A stretch of DNA of 64,000 nucleotides, from the NCBI GenBank assembly GCA_963739385.1, contig CAVUAI010000055.1, positions 66,690-130,689 of the forward strand, written 5' to 3'. The stretch is from VAZQ01 sp963739385 (GTDB lineage: Bacteria; Pseudomonadota; Alphaproteobacteria; Rhizobiales; Xanthobacteraceae). Numbering within the stretch: the stretch's first letter is position 1; every line of letters begins with the position of its first letter. Below, one piece after another: positions 8,690 through 17,767 of this stretch. A model generated the notes under the pieces. It had not been told where the DNA came from, made no database searches, and was given only the letters and a program-made list of their open reading frames with translations. The position numbers and the translations under genes are program-made.

Positions 8690-9378
8690 GGCGGCGAGTT
8701 CTGCGTTCGTTCGCCGAAAATGGCCGTCCCCACCCGGACGTGCGTGGCGCCGAATGCGATGGCGAGCGGGAAGTCCGCGCTCATCCCCATGGAGAGCAAT
8801 GAAAGTCCATTGCGGCGTGCAATCTTGGCGATGAGCGCAAAATGCGGCGCCGGCGGCTCATCCGCCGGCGGAAGGCACATGAGGCCGGCGATCGCGAGGC
8901 CATAACGCTCGCGGCATGCCGTGATGAAAGCGTCGGTCTCTTCCGGCAAGACGCCGGCCTTCTGCGGCTCGGCGCCGGTATTGATCTCGACGAACAGCGT
9001 GGGCGTACGGCCCTGCCTGGCGATTTCCTTCGCGAGCGCCTCGCACAGGCTCGGCCGGTCGACCGAGTGAATGGCGTCGAACAGCGCGACCGCCTCCTTC
9101 GCCTTGTTCGATTGCAGCGGTCCGACGAGATGAAGCTCGATTCCGCCATGGCGCTCCTTGAGCGCGGGCCATTTCGCTTTCGCCTCCTGCACGCGGTTCT
9201 CGCCGAACACGCGTTGCCCGGCGGCGATCACCGGCTCGATCGCCGCGGCGTCGAAGGTCTTCGAGATTGCCACCAGAGTGACCGAGGCCGGATCGCGTCG
9301 TGCCGCGACACATGCGCGCGCAATCTCGTCACGGACTTTGACCAGCGGCGTTTCGATGGTGGACGTGTCGGTCATCAT
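8686..9378 (-). CDS. yggS: YggS-family PLP homeostasis protein
   Basis: Single-domain PLP-binding TIM-barrel protein of the YggS/PROSC family (PLPBP), 230 residues. It buffers cellular pyridoxal phosphate and has no known catalytic reaction. Seen: PLP-lysine motif VAISKTF (K40), FGENRVQEAKAK, HLVGPLQSNKAK, GLMCLPP, LSMGMSADFPLAI and the phosphate-binding tail GATHVRVGTAIFG. It is complete with a normal length. It converges on the L,D-transpeptidase gene, the two stop codons sharing a TTAA. Confidence 0.94.
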   Translation of the reverse strand: MMTDTSTIETPLVKVRDEIARACVAARRDPASVTLVAISKTFDAAAIEPVIAAGQRVFGENRVQEAKAKWPALKERHGGIELHLVGPLQSNKAKEAVALFDAIHSVDRPSLCEALAKEIARQGRTPTLFVEINTGAEPQKAGVLPEETDAFITACRERYGLAIAGLMCLPPADEPPAPHFALIAKIARRNGLSLLSMGMSADFPLAIAFGATHVRVGTAIFGERTQNSPP

Positions 9379-9408
9379 CGGACACTAGCACATTCACGCC
9401 AGACCACC

Positions 9409-10164
9409 TCACTTGGCATCGTGGAAGATGATCCCGAGCGTGTGGCGGTGGCCGGAGCGCAGGCGGCTCACGCCGTGGCGCATGTTGACGCGATAGATGC
9501 CGCGCGTGCCCTGCACTGGACGATGGTGCACGGGAAAGATCACGCCCTCCCCTTGTTGCAATGGTACGACCTCCGCCCGCGACTGCATGCGCGGCCGCTG
9601 CTCCGTGAGCACGAACTCGCCGCCGGCGAAATCGTCGCGCGGTCGCGACAGCAGGACGGTAACCTGCAGCGGAAACACATGCTCGCCATAAAGGTCCTGG
9701 TGCAGGCAGTTGTAGTCGCCGGCGCCGTATTGCAGCAGCAGCGGCGTCGGCTTCGCCTGTCCCGCCTTGTGACAGCGCGCGAGATAGGCCGCGTGCTCCT
9801 CGGGATAGCGCACAGCGATCCCCATCGCCTCGTTCCAGCGATTGGCGATTTCGGCAAGTGGCGGATACAGCGCCTCACGCAGCGCCGCCACGGGCGGCGG
9901 CAGCGGATAGGCGAAGTATTTGTATTCGCCGCGGCCGAAGCCATGCCTCGCCATGATCACGCGGCTGCGAAAGCCTTTGTCCGACGCGTAGCTGTCCGCG
10001 AGCGCACTGCATGTGTCGCTGGCGAGCAACGGCCCCGTGGTGGCACAGCCATGAGCGTCCAGGTCCGCGGCGATGCGCGTCCAATCCAACGCCGCGATGT
10101 CGGAGGCGAGCGAGCGCGCCGAGGAAGGGGCGCGCTCGCGCACGGCGGTGTGGGCGCGTCTCAT
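9409..10164 (-). CDS. 2OG-Fe(II) oxygenase coupled to ada
   Basis: 251 residues. Seen: the metal-ligand HxD motif in NCLHQDLYGEH, a downstream His in VNMRHGVSRL, and a 2-oxoglutarate Arg candidate in SGHRHTLGIIFHD, so the facial triad and cosubstrate site look intact. The fold resembles the prolyl-4-hydroxylase/AlkB superfamily, but it is not canonical AlkB. The start codon overlaps the ada stop as ATGA, so it is translationally coupled to ada. From this context I infer oxidative DNA or RNA dealkylation in the adaptive response. The substrate is unproven. The reading frame stays open for 76 codons upstream inside ada, but the coupled ATG is the sensible start. Confidence 0.8.
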   Translation of the reverse strand: MRRAHTAVRERAPSSARSLASDIAALDWTRIAADLDAHGCATTGPLLASDTCSALADSYASDKGFRSRVIMARHGFGRGEYKYFAYPLPPPVAALREALYPPLAEIANRWNEAMGIAVRYPEEHAAYLARCHKAGQAKPTPLLLQYGAGDYNCLHQDLYGEHVFPLQVTVLLSRPRDDFAGGEFVLTEQRPRMQSRAEVVPLQQGEGVIFPVHHRPVQGTRGIYRVNMRHGVSRLRSGHRHTLGIIFHDAK

Positions 10165-11249
10165 GCCGCCTTCTCCCGCGCCAGCAGCGCGCGTTTGCGC
10201 GCCACGCCCCAGCGATAGCCGGACGGAGCCCCGTCGGTACGCACCACCCGATGACAGGGAATCGCGACCGCAAGCATGTTCGACCCGCAGGCCTGCGCCA
10301 CCGAGCGTATCGCCTTGGGCGCGCCAATGCGCCTGGCGATCTCGCTGTAGCTCGCGGTCGAGCCGGCCGGGATCGCGCGGATCGCGTTCCATACCCGTTG
10401 CTGAAACGCGGTGCCGCGGATGTCGAGCGGCAGATCGAGCCCTTGCGTCGGCGCCTCGACCAAGCCCACGACCTTGGCCACCAGCTGCTCGAAGGCTGCG
10501 TCGCCGCCGATCAATCGCGCTTTCGGAAACCGATCCTGCAGGTCACGCACCAGGACATCGGGATCGTCGCCCAGCTCGATGGCGCAGACGCCCTTGTCGG
10601 TCGCGGCGACCAGGATCGCGCCCAGCGAGCAGGCGCCGACCGCAAAGCGGATGACGTTGCCGCCCCCGCCCTTGCGAAATTCCGTCGGGGTCATGCCGAG
10701 AAGTCCCGAGGAGGCGGCGTAAAAGCGGCCGTTCGAGTTGAAGCCCGCGCCGTAGATCGCCTCGGTTACGGTGCCGCCGGAGGCGAGCTCCGCGCGCACG
10801 CGCCTGGCGCGATGCGCATCGGCATAGGCCTTCGGGGTTACGCCGGTGACGGCTTTGAAGACGCGGTGGAAGTGGAAGCGGCTCAACCCCGCGGCGCGCG
10901 CCAGCACGGCGAGGCCCGGCGTCTCCTCCGCCTCCTCGATCAGCCGGCAGGCGCGGGCGACGGCCGCCGCGTGTTCCTCCGCCAGCGCGGGCGCGTTCGG
11001 CCGGCAGCGCTTGCATGGCCGGAAACCTGCGCGTTCGGCATCGGCGCAGGTGGCGTGGAAGGCGACATTCTCCCGCCGCGGCCGCCGGGCGGCGCACGAA
11101 GGCCGGCAATAGACGCCGGTCGTGCGCACCGAATAGACGAAGGCACCGTCGGCCGTGCGGTCGCGCCGTTCGACTGCGCTCCAGCGGACCTCGTCATCAG
11201 CCGGCAATGCCCGTGCTCTACCGATGGTCGACATCGTCGAAGACAACAT
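10161..11249 (-). CDS. ada: Ada bifunctional transcriptional activator/O6-alkylguanine-DNA methyltransferase
   Basis: Alkylation-damage sensor and repair protein of 362 residues. N-terminal Ada zinc domain with Cys48, Cys52, Cys79 and Cys82 (YCRPSC, PCKRC), Cys48 being the methylphosphotriester acceptor. Central AraC-type HTH (LSRFHFHRVFKAVTGVTPKAY). C-terminal methyltransferase with the suicidal Cys332 in PCHRVV and the RGTAFQQRVW and GSNMLAVAIPCH blocks. The ATG at 11249 has GGAG six bases upstream; in-frame ATGs also lie further up. All active cysteines are present. The 2OG oxygenase gene overlaps its stop. Confidence 0.95.
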   Translation of the reverse strand: MLSSTMSTIGRARALPADDEVRWSAVERRDRTADGAFVYSVRTTGVYCRPSCAARRPRRENVAFHATCADAERAGFRPCKRCRPNAPALAEEHAAAVARACRLIEEAEETPGLAVLARAAGLSRFHFHRVFKAVTGVTPKAYADAHRARRVRAELASGGTVTEAIYGAGFNSNGRFYAASSGLLGMTPTEFRKGGGGNVIRFAVGACSLGAILVAATDKGVCAIELGDDPDVLVRDLQDRFPKARLIGGDAAFEQLVAKVVGLVEAPTQGLDLPLDIRGTAFQQRVWNAIRAIPAGSTASYSEIARRIGAPKAIRSVAQACGSNMLAVAIPCHRVVRTDGAPSGYRWGVARKRALLAREKAA

Positions 11250-11489
11250 GACAGGCTCCATCAGGTTCGGACGGGATCGTCGGCGATTCCGTCTCCTGAT
11301 GGGCAATCTAGGGATCGCAGGACCGCAAGCACTCCGCTCCTTGCTCTCAAATCGAAGATATCAGCGCCACCCGAAATCTGCGATGGCGGGCAGGCGCGCC
11401 CGCTCTTATCTCCATGGCTCCGGCGGGTTGACCGCACCGCGGCTTGTCACTAGTGCCTTTGTTAAATCTTTGGCAGGCATAGTAATTCC

Positions 11490-14118
11490 ATGGCGAACGA
11501 ACGCTACAATGCCCGTGAGGCCGAGCCGCGCTGGCAGAAGGCCTGGGAGGAGCGGGGCATCTTCGCCACCCGCAACGAGGATCCGCGCCCGAAATACTAC
11601 GTGCTGGAGATGTTCCCCTATCCGTCGGGGCGCATCCACATGGGGCACGTGCGCAACTACACGATGGGCGACGTGGTCGCCCGCTACAAGCGCGCCAAGG
11701 GCCTCAACGTGCTGCATCCCATGGGCTGGGATGCATTCGGCATGCCGGCCGAGAATGCCGCCATGGAGCGCAAGGTCCATCCCAAGGCGTGGACCTACCA
11801 GAACATCGCGGCGATGAAGGCGCAGCTCAAGTCGATGGGGCTCTCGCTCGACTGGGCGCGCGAGATCGCGACCTGCGATCCGTCCTATTACAAGCATCAG
11901 CAGAAGATGTTCCTCGACTTCCTGCGCGCCGGCCTGGTGGAGCGCAAGCTCGGTAAGGTGAACTGGGACCCGGTCGACCGCACCGTGCTGGCCAACGAGC
12001 AGGTGATCGACGGCCGCGGCTGGCGCTCGGGCGCGCTGGTCGAGCAGCGCGAGATGCCGCAATGGTATTTCGCCATCACCAGCTTTTCCGACGAGCTCCT
12101 GCAGGCGCTCGACCGCCTCGACCGCTGGCCCGAGAAGGTGCGCGTCATGCAGCGCAACTGGATCGGCCGTTCCGAGGGCCTGCACTTACGCTTCGCGCTC
12201 GATCCCGCCACCACGCCGAACGGCGAGGACGAGGTCGCCGTCTTCACCACGCGGCACGACACGCTGTTCGGCGCCAAGTTCATGGCGATCTCGCCGGATC
12301 ACCCGCTCGCGGCGGCGGCAGCGGCGAACAATCCGGCGCTCGCCGACTTCATCGCCGAGTGCAAACGCCACGGCACCGCGCAACAGGTCATCGAGACCGC
12401 GGAGAAAAAGGGCTTCGACACCGGGATGAAGGCCATTCATCCCTTCGATCCCGACTGGAGGCTCCCGGTCTATGTCGCCAACTTCATTTTGATGGACTAC
12501 GGCACCGGCGCCATCTTCGGCTGTCCGGCGCACGACCAGCGCGACCTCGACTTCGCCAACAAATACGGGCTCGGCAATACACCGGTCGTGTGCCCGCCGG
12601 GACAGGATCCCGCGACCTTCGTCATTACCGACACCGCCTACGAAGGCGATGGGCGCATGATCAATTCGCGCTTCCTCGACGGCATGAGCATCGAGGAGGC
12701 GAAGGAGGAGGTCGCCCGCCGGCTGGAGCGCGCGACCCGCGGCAACCGGCCAGTCGCCACCCGTCAGGTCAATTTCCGCCTGCGTGACTGGGGCATTTCG
12801 CGTCAGCGCTACTGGGGCTGCCCAATCCCGGTGATCCACTGCGAGGCCTGCGGCATCGTGCCGGTGCCGGAGAGTGATCTCCCGGTCGAGCTGCCGGACG
12901 ACGTCGATTTCGAGCGGCCGGGCAATCCGCTCGACCGTCATCCCGCGTGGAAGAACGTGGCCTGCCCGCAATGCGGCGGGCCGGCGCGGCGCGAAACCGA
13001 CACCATGGACACCTTTGTCGAACTCGTCCTGGTACTTCGCGCGTTTCACCGATCCGTGGATCGCATCGGCGCCGACGGATCCCGCGGTCGCCAACCGCTG
13101 GATGCCGGTCGACCAGTATATCGGCGGCATCGAGCACGCGATCCTGCACCTGCTCTACTCGCGCTTCTTCACCCGCGCCATGCGCGCGACCGGACACGTC
13201 GATCTCGACGAGCCGTTCGCCGGACTGTTCACCCAGGGCATGGTGGTGCACGAGACCTACCAGACCGCCGGCGGCGAATGGGTCATGCCGGCCGACGTCA
13301 AGGTCGAAGGGGTCGGCGAGCAACGGCGCGCGAGCCTGATCGCCACCGGCGAGCCGGTCGAGATCGGCGCGATCGAGAAGATGTCGAAATCGAAGCGCAA
13401 CACTGTCGATCCCGACGATATCATCGCGACCTACGGCGCCGACGTCGCGCGCTGGTTCATGCTCTCCGATTCGCCGCCGGAGCGCGACATCGAGTGGACC
13501 GAGGAAGGCGTGCAGGCGCGCTGGGCGTTCGTGCAGCGGCTATGGCGGCTGGTGAACGAGGCCAGCGAGGCAGCGGCACCCGTCGAAGCTCCGCGGCCAT
13601 CGAAATTCAGCGAGCCGGCGCTCGCCCTGCGCAAGGCCGCACACCGCGCGCTCGCGCACGTTTCGGAGGACATCGAGCGGCTGCGCTTCAACGTGTGCGT
13701 CGCCCACATCCACGAGTTCACCACCGCGTTCCAGGCGTCGCTGGGGAGCCTCGAAGCTGAGCCATTGGCCGACTACAAGTGGGCGGTCCGGGAGGCAGCC
13801 GATATTCTGGTGCGCCTGTTTCACCCCATGATGCCGCACCTGGCGGAGGAGTGCTGGGCCGCGCTCGGGCACAAAACCCTAGTGGCCTCAGAGGCTTGGC
13901 CGATTCTTGAGGCCGATTTGCTGGTCGAGAACACGATCACACTTCCGGTCCAAATCAATGGCAAGAAGCGCGGAGATGTCACAGTCGCCCGAAATGCGCC
14001 AAATACCGAGATAGAATTTGCCGTCCTGGCCCTCGATGCGGTAAAAAGGGCGCTGGACGGCAAGCCGCCCAAGAAGGTGATCGTGGTCCCGCAAAGGATC
14101 GTGAACGTGGTGGCTTGA
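11490..14118 (+). CDS. leuS: Leucyl-tRNA synthetase, interrupted by a +1 frameshift near 13021
   Basis: Charges tRNA-Leu; essential class Ia synthetase. Seen: HIGH motif HMGH (residues 50-53), editing-domain block TGAIFGCPAHDQRDLDFA, and KMSKS near 630. With one base removed the protein is about 875 residues, the normal length. Frame 1 reads through TDTMDTFVE and then fails; the expected DSSWYFARFTDP continues in the next frame. The reading GTCGAACTCG at 13017-13026 should be GTCGACTCG, so one A (13021 or 13022) is extra. No other leuS is visible. A sequencing error is more likely than loss of an essential gene. It heads the leuS-lptE-holA run. Confidence 0.93.
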
Positions 14119-14160
14119 TGGGGTTTCCTTTCCGCAGCGGAAGGGAAACAGGGGTGGGGA

Positions 14161-14751
14161 ATGATACGAACGGCCGCGGCGGTCTACGCCCGATTCTCGT
14201 CCGCGCAAGGACGGAGAAGCCTTGCTCGCGCGGCCATGGCGCTGGCGCTCGCCGCGCTTGCAGGGGGCTGCTTCCAGCCGCTCTACGGCGAACAGTCCCT
14301 CACCGGCGGGCCGATCCTGCGCGATCAGCTCAGCGCCGTGGATGTGCTGCAGATCGAGGCGGTGAAAGGAACGGATGAGGCGCGACTCGCGGTCGAAGTT
14401 CGCAACACGCTCCTGTTTGACTTCACCGGCGGCGGCTACGCCGCCCCGCCGACCCACCGGCTGAAGATATCCATGTTCTCGACTCGCGCCTCGATCATCG
14501 TCGATACCCAGAGCTCGCGTCCGGACATCGAGAACTACGGCCTCAACGCCACCTATTCGCTGCTCGAGATCGCTACCAACCGGATCGTCGTGACTGGGCA
14601 GACCTTCTCCCGTGTCTCTTTCGACATTCCGGGCCAGCAGCAGCGCTTTGCGCGCCTGCGCGGTTTGCGAGACGCCGAGATTCGCGCGGCCAGAGTGATC
14701 GCCGACAATATCAAGACGCGCCTCGCCTCCTATTTCATCGCAGGAACGTAG
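14161..14751 (+). CDS. lptE: LPS-assembly lipoprotein LptE
   Basis: Outer-membrane lipoprotein that plugs LptD and helps insert lipopolysaccharide. 196 residues: positively charged N-terminus, hydrophobic stretch, lipobox LAGG with Cys37, then the CFQPLYGEQS start typical of alphaproteobacterial LptE, followed by a mixed alpha/beta domain. A GGGGTGGGG ribosome-binding site lies just upstream. It sits between leuS and holA, the conserved order in proteobacteria (leuS-lptE-holA). Confidence 0.9.
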   Translation: MIRTAAAVYARFSSAQGRRSLARAAMALALAALAGGCFQPLYGEQSLTGGPILRDQLSAVDVLQIEAVKGTDEARLAVEVRNTLLFDFTGGGYAAPPTHRLKISMFSTRASIIVDTQSSRPDIENYGLNATYSLLEIATNRIVVTGQTFSRVSFDIPGQQQRFARLRGLRDAEIRAARVIADNIKTRLASYFIAGT

Positions 14752-14889
14752 CGACCGCCTGCCATCGGCGTCGTCGCGAGCGCACTTCGGACGCGGCCCG
14801 ATAAGGCGGTCGCGGGCTTCTTTGCATCGCCAGTGAATGCTAGATGTCCGCGCGCGGGCACAGCCAGACGTCGCCGCGAAGGACATCCG

Positions 14890-15918
14890 ATGGTCGCGCT
14901 CAAAGGAGCCGAGGTCGAGAGATTCATCACGCGTCCCGATCCCGCGCGTCCGATCGTGCTCGTCTTTGGGCCGGACGCGGGACTCGTGCGCGAGCGGGCG
15001 GAAGCCCTGGTGCGCGCCTCGGTCGACGACCCCAAGGACCCCTTCCAGCTTGCCCGCCTCGAAGGCGACGATCTCGCAAGCGAGCCCACCCGTCTGGTCG
15101 AGGAGGCCAATACCATTCCGCTGTTCGGGGGGCGCCGGGCGGTCTGGGTGCGCGCCGGCGGCCGCAACTTCGCGCCTGCGGTCGAGGCTCTGCTCGCGAC
15201 ACCGTCGCCCGATTGCCGCGTCGTGATCGAGGCCGGCGATCTCAAGCGCAGCGCCCCGCTACGCGCCGTGTGCGAGCGGGCGAAGAACGCCGCGGCCCTG
15301 CCCTGCTACACCGACGATGAAAAAAGCCTCGTTCGCCTCATCGATGACGAGATGCGCGCGGCCGGCCTTTCCATTTCGCCCGAGGCGCGTGCGGCGCTCG
15401 TTCCGCTGCTCGGCGGTGATCGTCTGGCGTCGCGGCACGAGGTGCACAAGCTGGCATTGTTCGCGCGCGGCAAGGCGCGGGTGGAGCTCGACGATGTGAT
15501 GGCGGTGGTGGCCGATGCCTCGACGATTGCCCTCGATGCCCTGATCGATGCGGCGTTTGCCGGGCGCACCGGCGAGCTCGAGGTCCAGTTCGGCAAGGCG
15601 CGCACCGCCGGCACGGCGCCGGGCACGATGCTCTCGGCGGCGCTACGTCAGGTGGCGCAATTGCACAGGGCGATGCTCTCGGTCGAAGACGGCGCCTCGC
15701 CCAGCGATGCGGCCGGAGGCATCCAGCCGTTCCTGCACTTCAGCCGCAGGGCCGCGGTGGAGGCGGCGCTCAAGATCTGGACGTCCGCCCGGCTCGAACG
15801 AGCGATGGCGCAGCTTGCCGAGGCCACGCTCGAAGCCCGCCGGCAGACCGCGATGGCCGACACGATCGCGCAACGCACGCTGCTGGCGCTCGCCGTGAAT
15901 GCAAGGCGAAAGCAATGA
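14890..15918 (+). CDS. holA: DNA polymerase III subunit delta
   Basis: Clamp-loader delta subunit, which opens the beta sliding clamp. 342 residues: AAA+-like N-terminal domain (PIVLVFGPDAGLVRERAE) without a functional Walker A, as normal for delta, a middle domain with LLGGDRLASRHEVHKLALF, and the C-terminal collar helices. The ATG at 14890 has AAGGA upstream and gives the standard start MVALKG. It follows lptE, and its stop overlaps a possible upstream ATG of the next gene. Confidence 0.92.
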   Translation: MVALKGAEVERFITRPDPARPIVLVFGPDAGLVRERAEALVRASVDDPKDPFQLARLEGDDLASEPTRLVEEANTIPLFGGRRAVWVRAGGRNFAPAVEALLATPSPDCRVVIEAGDLKRSAPLRAVCERAKNAAALPCYTDDEKSLVRLIDDEMRAAGLSISPEARAALVPLLGGDRLASRHEVHKLALFARGKARVELDDVMAVVADASTIALDALIDAAFAGRTGELEVQFGKARTAGTAPGTMLSAALRQVAQLHRAMLSVEDGASPSDAAGGIQPFLHFSRRAAVEAALKIWTSARLERAMAQLAEATLEARRQTAMADTIAQRTLLALAVNARRKQ

Positions 15919-15935
15919 CGGGAGGACGACTCACG

Positions 15936-16922
15936 ATGACACGCCCCGCAATCCCGGCGCGGACCTTGCCGGTGCTCTGCTGCGCGCTGATGCTCGCGCT
16001 CGCCCCTGCGGCTCATGCGCAGCTCGCGCCGGCGAGATCGATCAAGCTGGTGGTCCCGTTCGGGCCGGGCGGACCGACCGACGTGTCCGCGCGCATCGTC
16101 GCGCAGGTGGTGCAATCCGGCCTCGGCCAGACCGTGGTGATCGAAAACCGTCCCGGTGCAGGCGGCGCGCTCGGCTCGAAAGCCGTCGCCGCCGCCGAGC
16201 CCGACGGATCGACATTGCTCATCGGTACGAGCGCGACGCTGGGCGTCGTGCCCGCGCTCGTGAAAAATCCCGGCTATGACCCGATCAAGAGCTTTGCGCC
16301 GGTGGCGAAGGTTGCCGACAGCACGCTGGTGCTGGTCGCGCCGGCCAAATTCCCAGCCAACTCGGTGCAGGAGTTCGTGGCCTATGCCAAGGCCAATCCG
16401 GGCAAGCTGAGCTACGCCTCCGCCGGTGCCGGCAACCAGACCCAACTGCTGGCCGAGCTGTTCAAGTCGAAAGCCGGCATCGACGTCGTTCACGTCCCCT
16501 ACAAGAGCGGCGCCGAAATGGTCACGGCCATTCTCGGCGACCAGGTGCAGATGGCGTTTCCCGACGTGTCGATTCTCATCCCGCTCATCCGCGAAGGACG
16601 GCTCAAGGCGCTTGCGGTCACCAGCGCGCGCCGGCATCCACAATTGCCGGAGGTGCCGACCATGATCGAAGGCGGCATTCCCGACTACGTCATGACCTTC
16701 TGGTCGGGAGTGGTGGCGCCGGCCGGCATGCCCGTCGACATAGTCAACCGGCTCAATGGCGCCATCAATGACGGGCTGCGCTCGCAAGCTATTCAGGACA
16801 GCCTCGCCAAGGTCGGCTCCGAGGCGAGCCCGGGCTCGCCCAAAGAGTTCGCCGATTTCATCGCCGCCGAGACCAGGAAGTGGAGTGCAGTCGCCAGGAC
16901 CGCAGGCATCACACCGGAGTGA
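15936..16922 (+). CDS. Bug-family tripartite tricarboxylate transporter substrate-binding protein
   Basis: Periplasmic binding protein of the TctC/Bug family, 328 residues. Signal peptide of about 28 residues (LPVLCCALMLALAPAAHA). Seen: IKLVVPFGPGGPTDVSAR, VIENRPGAGG, LSYASAGAGNQTQLLAEL, VHVPYKSGAEM and a PDYVMTFWSGVVAPAG C-terminal block, all standard for the family. Ligands are usually carboxylates or aromatic acids; the ligand here is unknown. No tctA or tctB membrane genes are adjacent. The ATG at 15936 follows GGGAGG by ten bases; the ATG at 15915 overlapping the holA stop is the alternative. Confidence 0.9.
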   Translation: MTRPAIPARTLPVLCCALMLALAPAAHAQLAPARSIKLVVPFGPGGPTDVSARIVAQVVQSGLGQTVVIENRPGAGGALGSKAVAAAEPDGSTLLIGTSATLGVVPALVKNPGYDPIKSFAPVAKVADSTLVLVAPAKFPANSVQEFVAYAKANPGKLSYASAGAGNQTQLLAELFKSKAGIDVVHVPYKSGAEMVTAILGDQVQMAFPDVSILIPLIREGRLKALAVTSARRHPQLPEVPTMIEGGIPDYVMTFWSGVVAPAGMPVDIVNRLNGAINDGLRSQAIQDSLAKVGSEASPGSPKEFADFIAAETRKWSAVARTAGITPE

Positions 16923-16940
16923 GCGATTCGCATGAGCTAT

Positions 16941-17032
16941 GGGATGGGTTGAGCAACGCGAAACCCACCGGCCGCGAGCGATTCCGTTTCGGAAGATGCG
17001 ATGGGTTTCGCTTGCGCTCAACCCATCCTACG
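16941..17032 (+). repeat. REP-like palindromic pair (GATGGGTTGAGC family), divergent copy
   Basis: Two inverted arms: GATGGGTTGAGCAACGCGAA at the left and its approximate reverse complement (TTTCGCTTGCGCTCAACCC and ATCCTAC) at the right, with about 40 bases between. It is the same family as the twin copies at 54937 and 55151 but more diverged. It lies between convergent genes, the usual place for such elements. Confidence 0.75.
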
Positions 17033-17058
17033 ACGTGGCTGCGCATTTCGATCGCCGA

Positions 17059-17631
17059 CTACGCGAACTTCTGCGCCAGCTCCGGTTCGAACGCACCGTC
17101 GATCAGCACGAAGGCAACGACGCACGGTGCGTTGGAGCGGTTGCTCCAGGCATGGTTGGTACCGCACTGCACGACGATGTCGCCGGCCTCGAGCAGGACA
17201 TCGACGTCGTCCAGCACCATGGTGATCTCGCCCGACAGCACGATCGCGTAGTCGATGGTCTCGGTCCGGTGCATGAGCGGGTGGCGGCCGCCCTTGCCGA
17301 AGGTCGCGGCCCGTTCGTTGCCCAGCGACGCGAAGGCGCGGCGCGAGGCTTCGGGATCCATCCGCCGCACGGCGTCCTGTTCCGGCGGGAAATGATTGAT
17401 ACGCAGCACCGTGCCGCGCTTCTCCGGCATTTGCCGGCGCGGGCCGAGCGTCGGCTCCGCGGCCGCCCGCACGATGCGTGCCGGCGTTTCGTTGGTGCGC
17501 CAGATGTCGGTCGAGTACCATTCGGGATCGATGGCGTTGACGTGCACGAACGGCGCCGGTCCGTCGGAGATCACGATCGCCTTGCCGCTCTCGTCATGGC
17601 CGGTAACCACTCGCCTGACCTGTTTGGCCAT
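17059..17631 (-). CDS. Cupin-domain protein
   Basis: 190 residues. C-terminal cupin barrel (about 105-180): HPLMHRTETIDYAIVLSGEITMVL resembles cupin motif 1 and AGDIVVQCGTNHAWSN motif 2, with His/Glu candidates for metal binding. The N-terminal half (VSDGPAPFVHVN...) resembles small cupins near aromatic or carboxylate catabolism genes. A GGAG lies eight bases before the ATG at 17631. It converges on the Bug gene, which might supply a related substrate, but this is only context. No reaction can be named. Confidence 0.8.
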   Translation of the reverse strand: MAKQVRRVVTGHDESGKAIVISDGPAPFVHVNAIDPEWYSTDIWRTNETPARIVRAAAEPTLGPRRQMPEKRGTVLRINHFPPEQDAVRRMDPEASRRAFASLGNERAATFGKGGRHPLMHRTETIDYAIVLSGEITMVLDDVDVLLEAGDIVVQCGTNHAWSNRSNAPCVVAFVLIDGAFEPELAQKFA

Positions 17632-17767
17632 CGCTTTCGCTCCGTGACGTTCGATTGATTGATCTCGGATCTTGTCGACGCAATTGCGCAAACGTATTGC
17701 GCCCTCGCACCACTGCAAGCGGTCTTCCGGTTGACCGATGGTCGGCGATAAGCTGCGCTATCGCGCC

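Noticed and set aside
15915..15936. Upstream ATG for the Bug gene overlapping the holA stop
   Set aside because: GGGAGG at 15920-15925 is placed to serve the ATG at 15936, which begins a cleaner signal peptide; kept only as an alternative.
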